54,732 bases of DNA from the IMG/VR virus record IMGVR_UViG_3300025450_000037, positions 1 to 54,732 of that record. One strand, given 5' to 3'. This DNA is from a virus. The position numbers and the translations under genes are program-made. The notes beneath the pieces are model-generated. The model saw nothing but the letters and a program-made list of their open reading frames with translations, was not told where the DNA came from and did not search any database. Shown here one piece after another: positions 50,402 through 54,732 of this stretch. The first letter of the stretch is position 1. Each line of letters begins with the position of its first letter.

Positions 50402-50428
50402 TTGACAATTAGCTTATTTTGGGTCGAC
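50402..50428 (+). promoter_or_regulatory. TTGACA-N13-GGGTCGAC module, copy 1
   Basis: TTGACA 50402-50407 and GGGTCGAC 50421-50428, separated by 13 bases. Copies 2 and 3 at 51932 and 53321 keep the same spacing. Confidence 0.6.
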
Positions 50429-50433
50429 CCGCC

Positions 50434-50443
50434 TGACTGGTCA
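50434..50443. promoter_or_regulatory. TGACTGGTCA operator-like site
   Basis: TGACnnGTCA-type palindrome in the intergenic gap before promoter P5; related sites at 47175, 51997 and 53296. Confidence 0.5.
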
Positions 50444-50454
50444 TTGTCAATACG

Positions 50455-50474
50455 ACACGCCGTTTACGGCGTGT
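50455..50474. terminator. ACACGCCGT/ACGGCGTGT hairpin
   Basis: 9-bp perfect stem with a TT loop, followed by GATTTT; a member of the GACACGC hairpin family. Probably terminates the upstream operon. Confidence 0.65.
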
Positions 50475-50514
50475 GATTTTAATCTCATAAATACTGGCGG
50501 GTACAAGTGGATAA

Positions 50515-50536
50515 TGTCAGTGGGTTCTGGTATACT
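50515..50536 (+). promoter_or_regulatory. Early promoter P5
   Basis: TGTCAG 50515-50520, 10 bases, TATACT 50531-50536 with TGG extension; GAAAGGGGC leader before ATG 50568. Confidence 0.75.
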
Positions 50537-50567
50537 TCCAACTATCAAGAAAAGAAAGGGGCATTAA

Positions 50568-50795
50568 ATGTCTACTATTGCCACATATTGCAAAGATTGC
50601 AATAAGCGTTTATCTGATATTTCAGTATATGACGCTCCCTATACTTCCGATTCTACTTGCTGGGAGTGTATCTTCAAGTCCTGCGATTTTTGCTATGGTC
50701 AAGGAATTACTGGCTGGGTATCTCCAGATGGTGATTTTGATTTTGATTATTGCGAATGCAACCCACTATGCCTAACACTAGAGGAGGTCAAATAA
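50568..50795 (+). CDS. Cysteine-rich zinc-binding protein
   Basis: 75 residues with CKDC, CWEC, CDFCYGQG and CEC. The CDFCYGQGITGW pattern resembles DnaJ-type zinc modules. Likely binds two zinc ions. ATG overlap to next. Confidence 0.7.
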   Translation: MSTIATYCKDCNKRLSDISVYDAPYTSDSTCWECIFKSCDFCYGQGITGWVSPDGDFDFDYCECNPLCLTLEEVK

Positions 50796-50986
50796 TGACT
50801 AATGAAACTATTTTTGAAGTCGCTTGCCTATACTATGAAGTATGCGGTACAAGCGAAGTATTCTACTCTGAAGAAGAGTATGATATTTATGGGGATGATT
50901 ATGTATGCCCTGAATGTCAAGACTCTGTTGCAGAGTTTTACTCTGATTCCTTCCCGCTTTATCTTGAATATGATGAGGGGGAGTAA
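50795..50986 (+). CDS. Small acidic zinc-ribbon-like protein
   Basis: 63 residues from ATG 50795 (GAGGTC upstream). CPEC and two further Cys; very acidic C-terminus ending YLEYDEGE. Confidence 0.65.
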   Translation: MTNETIFEVACLYYEVCGTSEVFYSEEEYDIYGDDYVCPECQDSVAEFYSDSFPLYLEYDEGE

Positions 50987-51120
50987 TGTCTGATAAGTCT
51001 GCTCAAGATCTGTTTAATGAAATGGATACCCTCTGGGATAATTTCAAGAAAGCCACTTGGCAAATGTCAGTGGTACCTGCTACAATAACATCCTCAACCC
51101 AACCAAAGAATGGAAACTAA
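50986..51120 (+). CDS. Tiny protein overlapping promoter P6
   Basis: 44 residues (MSDKSAQDLFNEMDTLWDNF...). The last 20 codons are the P6 promoter sequence, so the C-terminus is constrained by it. Confidence 0.55.
   Translation: MSDKSAQDLFNEMDTLWDNFKKATWQMSVVPATITSSTQPKNGN
51065..51086 (+). promoter_or_regulatory. Early promoter P6 (intragenic)
   Basis: TGTCAG 51065-51070, 10 bases, TACAAT 51081-51086 with TGC extension. Confidence 0.65.
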
Positions 51121-51122
51121 CA

Positions 51123-51596
51123 ATGAACACATCCCTAACCCGTGGCGAAGCCAAAGATACAATTGACTTCGCAATTGAACAATTTATCAACGAGATTGAA
51201 GTCTCTGACGGTATGCTATTAACGATTACCTATGCCGTAAATAATGACCTGCAGATTCGTGATTACTTCCTTGGTCTCCCGTCCGATTATGGTATGCAGG
51301 TATGCGTTGATTTTGTCAATTATCTTTCACGAGTAACTAATGCACGAGAAGGATATGCATATGACACAATTTCTGCGATGTATCATATTGAACAAGGCAA
51401 CACAGACTTGGCTAAGTCTCTGCTAGAAATTGCAGAAAAAAATAATCCTGATTATAATCTGATGAAACTTGCAAAGAGAATTCTTTCAGCAGGTTGGCCA
51501 GGTTCTGCATTAACTAGAATGCGTAATGAATTGCATTCTTCAGTTGTGGATACTATCACCGAAGAGCCAAATATTTTAATTGGGGAGGTGGCGTAA
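51123..51596 (+). CDS. DUF4192-like protein
   Basis: 157 residues. The C-terminal ...QGNTDLAKSLLEIAEKNNPDYNLMKLAKRIL...GWPGSAL stretch matches the DUF4192 pattern, a family found almost only in Actinobacteria and their phages. Helical. This is one of the best host-lineage hints in the window. Confidence 0.75.
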   Translation: MNTSLTRGEAKDTIDFAIEQFINEIEVSDGMLLTITYAVNNDLQIRDYFLGLPSDYGMQVCVDFVNYLSRVTNAREGYAYDTISAMYHIEQGNTDLAKSLLEIAEKNNPDYNLMKLAKRILSAGWPGSALTRMRNELHSSVVDTITEEPNILIGEVA

Positions 51597-51811
51597 TGGC
51601 TAAGCATCCACCAGTCGGGAATGCCAAATGGCATTCCGTGTTTGCAGATGACAATTGCAAAGTTTGGCAAGATGGCAATGATGATATTTTTTTCAAGGTT
51701 GCGATCAAGGGTCAACGTGTAAAATATTTTTACAATGAAACTGCACACAGTGACGTTGCACGTTACTGTTCAGACAATTTAGGAATTCGTTATTGGTCCG
51801 TGTTAGATTAA
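51596..51811 (+). CDS. Small hypothetical protein
   Basis: 71 residues (MAKHPPVGNAKWHSVFADDN...), beta-rich start; no family recognised. TAATG overlap with the previous gene. Confidence 0.65.
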   Translation: MAKHPPVGNAKWHSVFADDNCKVWQDGNDDIFFKVAIKGQRVKYFYNETAHSDVARYCSDNLGIRYWSVLD

Positions 51812-51828
51812 TTTAAATGGGGTGGGTA

Positions 51829-51921
51829 ATGACTGCAATGGCTTATATTTATGTATACGGATTAATATGGGCCATTGCTGCATTCTTAATTAAAGCTTGG
51901 GAATTATTAAAAGATAATTAG
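51829..51921 (+). CDS. Tiny membrane protein
   Basis: 30 residues, single hydrophobic segment (AYIYVYGLIWAIAAFLIKAW). GGGGTGGGT leader. Confidence 0.55.
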   Translation: MTAMAYIYVYGLIWAIAAFLIKAWELLKDN

Positions 51922-51926
51922 CGTGT

Positions 51927-51950
51927 TGCATTTGACAAATGCATTTTTTT
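51927..51950 (+). terminator. Rho-independent terminator
   Basis: TGCATTT/AAATGCA 7-bp stem with GAC loop and a seven-T run; ends the DUF4192 operon. Confidence 0.75.
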
Positions 51951-52006
51951 GGGTCGACACGCTCGGGCGTGTCGTACACAGGTTGTGGATAAAGTTTGAC
52001 TAGTCA
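51932..52006. promoter_or_regulatory. Intergenic control cluster
   Basis: In order: TTGACA-N13-GGGTCGAC copy 2 (51932-51958), a CGACACGC/GCGTGTCG 8-bp hairpin (51955-51974), a perfect inverted DnaA box (51984-51992) and the palindrome TTGACTAGTCAA (core TGACTAGTCA 51997-52006). The 220-base gap carries no gene. Confidence 0.6.
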
Positions 52007-52089
52007 ATTACGAGGTGATGTTTATCACATTCAAAAAATCGGACATTACGGACAAATGTTTGTTTATCTTGCTTTACGGAATAGACAAG

Positions 52090-52111
52090 TGTCAGTGCCA
52101 TCTGCTAGAAT
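52090..52111 (+). promoter_or_regulatory. Early promoter P7
   Basis: TGTCAG 52090-52095, 10 bases, TAGAAT 52106-52111 with TGC extension; AGAAAGAAGGAAAA leader before ATG 52142. Confidence 0.75.
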
Positions 52112-52141
52112 AGGCATACATTAACAAGAAAGAAGGAAAAT

Positions 52142-53179
52142 ATGACTAACCCTATGTCACAAGTTCACCGCTCAGAAGTTGAGTCTGGTGAAGTATCTCT
52201 CGCTGTATCTACCCGCACTAACCCTGCTTGGCATAGTTTTGCTAACAAGGTCTTCACAAAAGATGAAGAAGTAACAACCGCACAAATGCTAGAGGGTGCT
52301 AAGTTGTCTAATTGGAATGTTCAATTAGAGTCTGTGTCTGATTTGCTTGCAGATAATTATACTACTGTTAGCGAGAATTTTCTCGTTACACGTGATAACC
52401 CTTATACAGCAGGACAAAAAGATGTTCTCTCAGTTGTAGGCTCACGCTATAAGACAGTTCAGAATGAAGATTTATTCTCATTCGCAGATAACTTACACGA
52501 TGGCAATTCAGATGTCTATTGGGAAAGTGCAGGTTCTCTCAAGAATGGTCGTGTTGTATTCGGCACAATGTCAATTCCCCGCACTATGGTTCTTGACCCT
52601 AATGGTGCTAACGATCAGACTAATCTTTATCTCGTAGTCTACACTTCACACGATGGTTCTGTTGCTGTTCAGTCTGCAATTACCCCTGTTCGTGTTATGT
52701 GTCAGAATACACTTAATTTCGCTATGCGTAAGGCTAAGCAATCTTTCAAGATTCGCCATACTCAGACAGTAGATGGAAAGATCGCTGCTGCTCGTGAGGC
52801 TTTAGGCTTGACATTCTCCTATATGGACGAATTCGAAAAGCAAGCACAAGAGTTGTTCTCTCGTGAAGTTACCAATGCAAAGTTTTCTGAGATCATTAAC
52901 AAATTATATGTTAAGCCAGAGGCAGACGTTAAGGGTGCTGTAAAGAAGTGGGAAAACAAGGTTCTGCTCATAGATGAGTTGTACCATAACTCTCCTACTA
53001 ATGCTAATATCAAGGGTACAGCGTGGGGTGTTGTAAATGCACTTACCGAACGCCTTGATTATTATCGCACAGCCCGCAAGGGTGGCGATTCGCTAATGGC
53101 AGGTGCAAGTGGATTTGACCCTGTTGTTACAGCAGAAAAAAATAAAATTGTTAAGCAGGTTCTTGCACTTACCGCTTAA
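52142..53179 (+). CDS. DUF932 / TIGR03299-type phage protein
   Basis: 345 residues. SVVGSRYKTVQNEDLFSFADNL and the ITPVRVMCQNTLNFAMRKAK block are hallmarks of DUF932 (LGT_TIGR03299), common in phages and plasmids; biochemical role unknown, often linked to DNA replication or recombination regions. High codon bias towards C-ending codons suggests strong expression. Confidence 0.88.
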   Translation: MTNPMSQVHRSEVESGEVSLAVSTRTNPAWHSFANKVFTKDEEVTTAQMLEGAKLSNWNVQLESVSDLLADNYTTVSENFLVTRDNPYTAGQKDVLSVVGSRYKTVQNEDLFSFADNLHDGNSDVYWESAGSLKNGRVVFGTMSIPRTMVLDPNGANDQTNLYLVVYTSHDGSVAVQSAITPVRVMCQNTLNFAMRKAKQSFKIRHTQTVDGKIAAAREALGLTFSYMDEFEKQAQELFSREVTNAKFSEIINKLYVKPEADVKGAVKKWENKVLLIDELYHNSPTNANIKGTAWGVVNALTERLDYYRTARKGGDSLMAGASGFDPVVTAEKNKIVKQVLALTA

Positions 53180-53185
53180 TAAATC

Positions 53186-53207
53186 GTGAGGGGCGAAAGC
53201 CCCTCAC
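53186..53207 (+). terminator. Strong hairpin after the DUF932 gene
   Basis: Perfect 9-bp stem GTGAGGGGC/GCCCCTCAC with GAAA tetraloop, 6 bases before the tRNA. No U-run; it may separate the mRNA from the tRNA by processing. Confidence 0.65.
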
Positions 53208-53213
53208 CATCAC

Positions 53214-53287
53214 GGTCTGTTAGATTAATTGGTTAAATCGCTACCCTGTCACGGTAGAGATCACGGGTTCAAGTCCCGTACAGATCG
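53214..53287 (+). tRNA. tRNA-Asp (GUC)
   Basis: Acceptor stem GGTCTGT/ACAGATC (one G-T), D stem GATT/AATC, anticodon stem CTACC/GGTAG with loop CTGTCAC (anticodon GTC), T arm ACGGG-TTCAAGT-CCCGT, discriminator G. The 3' CCA is not encoded. Only tRNA seen in the window. Confidence 0.95.
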
Positions 53288-53295
53288 CAAAAGTT

Positions 53296-53363
53296 TGACT
53301 GATCATCACGGCGTGTCGGGTTGACAAAGCTGCAAAAATGGGTCGACACGCTCGGGCGTGTCG
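53296..53363. promoter_or_regulatory. Intergenic control cluster after tRNA
   Basis: TGACTGATCA operator-like site (53296-53305), half GGCGTGTCG (53310), TTGACA-N13-GGGTCGAC copy 3 (53321-53347) and CGACACGC/GCGTGTCG hairpin (53344-53363); a second half hairpin repeat follows at 53393. Confidence 0.55.
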
Positions 53364-53411
53364 GGTGTGATAATAAACACAGTTACGATATACGGCGTGT
53401 CGGATGGAAAA

Positions 53412-53433
53412 TGTCAGTGGGTTACGATATAAT
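53412..53433 (+). promoter_or_regulatory. Early promoter P8
   Basis: TGTCAG 53412-53417, 10 bases, TATAAT 53428-53433. Confidence 0.72.
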
Positions 53434-53457
53434 AATGCCCTGATGAAAGGAAAACTA

Positions 53458-54072
53458 ATGAACTGGTTTAAATGGGATTACGTTTGCCCATATTGCGATG
53501 CACATATTGAAATGACTATTAAACCTAATGGTCATCCACATAGCGAGATTTGCCCAAAATGCTTTGAGCGTTTAACACTAATGTCAGTGGTAGATGTTAC
53601 AATTAGTCCTATAACTACTAAGAAAGAAGATGAAATGGAAACTCTTACTAATCCCGCCGATATTTACAACCCAAATGCTTTGGTTACTTACAAGAAGATT
53701 GTAAATGGTCAGGCTGAGTATGTAACTATTAAAACAGTAGAACTTGATTGGGATATGAACCGAGCAAGACAAGATGCAAAGCAGGTTCTCAATGACTATG
53801 AGAAGGCAGTTGCACTTGAGGATATTATCAAGGAAAACTATCTTGAGTCTGGGGATCAGGGAACACTCCTCAAGATTGCAGAACTCTTTAATATTGCATT
53901 AACTAAAGATATTGAGTTTGTTGCAACTATCGAAATTGCAGGAACAGTTACAGTTGATATGACAGATGAAGATGCTTTGCAAACTTTGCTAGAAAATAGC
54001 ATAAATGTGTCTTCCTATGATGGTGATTTAGATGTGTCTGATTATGTTCTTATTAACTATGAGGAGAGATAA
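53458..54072 (+). CDS. Zinc-ribbon protein fused to a larger domain
   Basis: 204 residues from ATG 53458 (AAAGGAAAA upstream; the earlier ATGs lie within or directly on promoter P8). N-terminal zinc ribbon (CPYC and CPKC), then VDVTISPITTKKEDE, then a ~145-residue domain starting METLTNPADI. Promoter P9 and an in-frame ATG at 53635 suggest the second domain is also made alone. Confidence 0.7.
   Translation: MNWFKWDYVCPYCDAHIEMTIKPNGHPHSEICPKCFERLTLMSVVDVTISPITTKKEDEMETLTNPADIYNPNALVTYKKIVNGQAEYVTIKTVELDWDMNRARQDAKQVLNDYEKAVALEDIIKENYLESGDQGTLLKIAELFNIALTKDIEFVATIEIAGTVTVDMTDEDALQTLLENSINVSSYDGDLDVSDYVLINYEER
53582..53603 (+). promoter_or_regulatory. Early promoter P9 (intragenic)
   Basis: TGTCAG 53582-53587, 10 bases, TACAAT 53598-53603 with TGT extension; transcription would begin just before AAGAAAGAAGATGAA and ATG 53635. 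Confidence 0.65.
53635..54072 (+). CDS. Possible nested shorter product
   Basis: 145 residues starting METLTNPADIYNPNALVTYK, in frame with the longer gene and downstream of P9, with AAAGAAG as ribosome binding site. Its start is in the standard position relative to a TGTCAG promoter, so the fusion may be a lost stop codon. Confidence 0.5.
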   Translation: METLTNPADIYNPNALVTYKKIVNGQAEYVTIKTVELDWDMNRARQDAKQVLNDYEKAVALEDIIKENYLESGDQGTLLKIAELFNIALTKDIEFVATIEIAGTVTVDMTDEDALQTLLENSINVSSYDGDLDVSDYVLINYEER

Positions 54073-54338
54073 TGGTAATCACTTTACAAGTCCCGACCAA
54101 AGCCCAAATGGGCTATGGTTTGGGCAAGTGTATTCAGTATGGCGTTGAATACAATGTCTTAAATGATTTACAAGTTGAATTAACTTCTGCTGATGAAATC
54201 AAACTAACTAAAATGGCAGTTGCCTTTCAAGGCAAGTTGCTTGATGTAAAACAAACTGAATATGTGGCTGGGGATCTTCCAAAGTATGAAGTCCAGTATG
54301 CTAGAACTAATAGACCTATTCAGACACGCCGTAAATAG
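54072..54338 (+). CDS. Small hypothetical protein
   Basis: 88 residues (MVITLQVPTKAQMGYGLG...). TAATG overlap with the previous gene. The end PIQTRRK overlaps another GACACGCCG half repeat. No family recognised. Confidence 0.65.
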   Translation: MVITLQVPTKAQMGYGLGKCIQYGVEYNVLNDLQVELTSADEIKLTKMAVAFQGKLLDVKQTEYVAGDLPKYEVQYARTNRPIQTRRK

Positions 54339-54340
54339 AT

Positions 54341-54370
54341 TTGCCAAAGGCAACCTGCCTATGGTAGAAT
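54341..54370 (+). promoter_or_regulatory. Promoter without the TGTCAG element
   Basis: TTGCCA 54341-54346, 18 bases, TAGAAT 54365-54370 with extended TGG. The TTTGCC/GGCAA inverted repeat overlaps the -35. Confidence 0.6.
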
Positions 54371-54403
54371 AACACCTCACCCAACAACAGAAAAGGAAAC
54401 AAA

Positions 54404-54732
54404 ATGGCTAGAGCAATCTCCGTTAAAGTAGCAACACCAAAAGTAATTGCTGCACTAGAAGCAAAGTTAGCATCACTAGAGTCTACACTTGCAACATCAC
54501 AAGCAAACGAGGAAGCATACCAAACTGCTTGGAAACAATATCAGACACAGTTACAGAACTATTGTGTTGCAAATATCTCGCAAGCAACTAACTTCCGTGT
54601 ATCAAACCGCTCATATAATAATCTAGTGAACATTGACTATGATGTTCCAACTAACTTGGCTGGATTCCCAGTAGAGCCTAAGCGTGATTTTGAGGTAGTG
54701 TATGAGCATAACGTTACTTCTGCAAAAGAAGA
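54404..54732 (+). CDS. Helical protein, 3' end missing
   Basis: At least 109 residues from ATG 54404 (AAAAGGAAAC upstream). N-terminal coiled coil (ALEAKLASLESTLATSQANEEAYQTAWKQY is its core; ~residues 15-50) followed by mixed sequence. Runs off the right edge. Function unknown. Confidence 0.7.
   Translation, partial: MARAISVKVATPKVIAALEAKLASLESTLATSQANEEAYQTAWKQYQTQLQNYCVANISQATNFRVSNRSYNNLVNIDYDVPTNLAGFPVEPKRDFEVVYEHNVTSAKE

Overview
The window is most likely one contiguous stretch of a low-GC tailed phage (Caudoviricetes, siphovirus-like: major tail tube protein, frameshifted tail assembly chaperone and a long tape measure protein). An actinobacterial host is suggested by a DUF4192-like protein, several promoters that sit directly on start codons (leaderless-type transcripts), a B12-dependent class II ribonucleotide reductase and a CHAP endolysin. 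A freshwater or marine low-GC actinobacterium would fit, but that is inference. No terminase, DNA polymerase or integrase is visible here; those genes presumably lie outside the window.

Layout. Minus strand, read from high to low coordinates: a GT4 glycosyltransferase (43.6 kb), an AdoCbl ribonucleotide reductase (42.5 kb), then a tail-fibre module (39.8-28.0 kb) with coiled-coil fibres, a collagen-like stretch and fibronectin-III-like domains. Next is a protein with 16 PPGFFA repeats and a C-terminal Hint (intein/hedgehog-type) domain (28.0-25.9 kb). A block of six 2-oxoglutarate/Fe(II) oxygenase genes plus one DUF6065-like gene follows (25.8-20.6 kb). The classical virion block comes after it (20.3-1 kb): portal, endolysin, prohead protease with scaffold tail, major capsid protein, connectors, major tail protein, chaperones, tape measure, distal tail protein, and a very large tail protein with extensin-like YVAPPPPP arrays that runs off the left edge.

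Plus strand: an isolated SGNH-like gene (39.9 kb). A second group (43.7-47.0 kb) holds a secreted transglycosylase-like protein, a permuted NlpC/P60-like hydrolase, a YkgJ-like cysteine-cluster protein and a DXD glycosyltransferase. An early-type region (47.3-54.7 kb) carries many tiny genes (zinc-ribbon, membrane, secreted and basic peptides), a DUF932 protein and tRNA-Asp.

Regulation. Most transcription units start from extended -10 promoters (TGnTAnaaT). In the early region nine promoters share an upstream TGTCAG exactly 10 nt before the -10 hexamer. The larger intergenic gaps also carry TGACnnnTCA-type operator-like sites, a TTGACA-N13-GGGTCGAC module, GACACGC/GCGTGTC hairpins, and DnaA boxes that may mark an origin.

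Most interesting hypothesis: the oxygenase block is a phage protein-hydroxylation system acting on proline-rich virion proteins of the same phage (PPG-type repeats, extensin-like polyproline repeats, a collagen-like GPPGPQG stretch). The phage glycosyltransferases could decorate the hydroxylated residues. This is inference from sequence motifs and gene neighbourhood.
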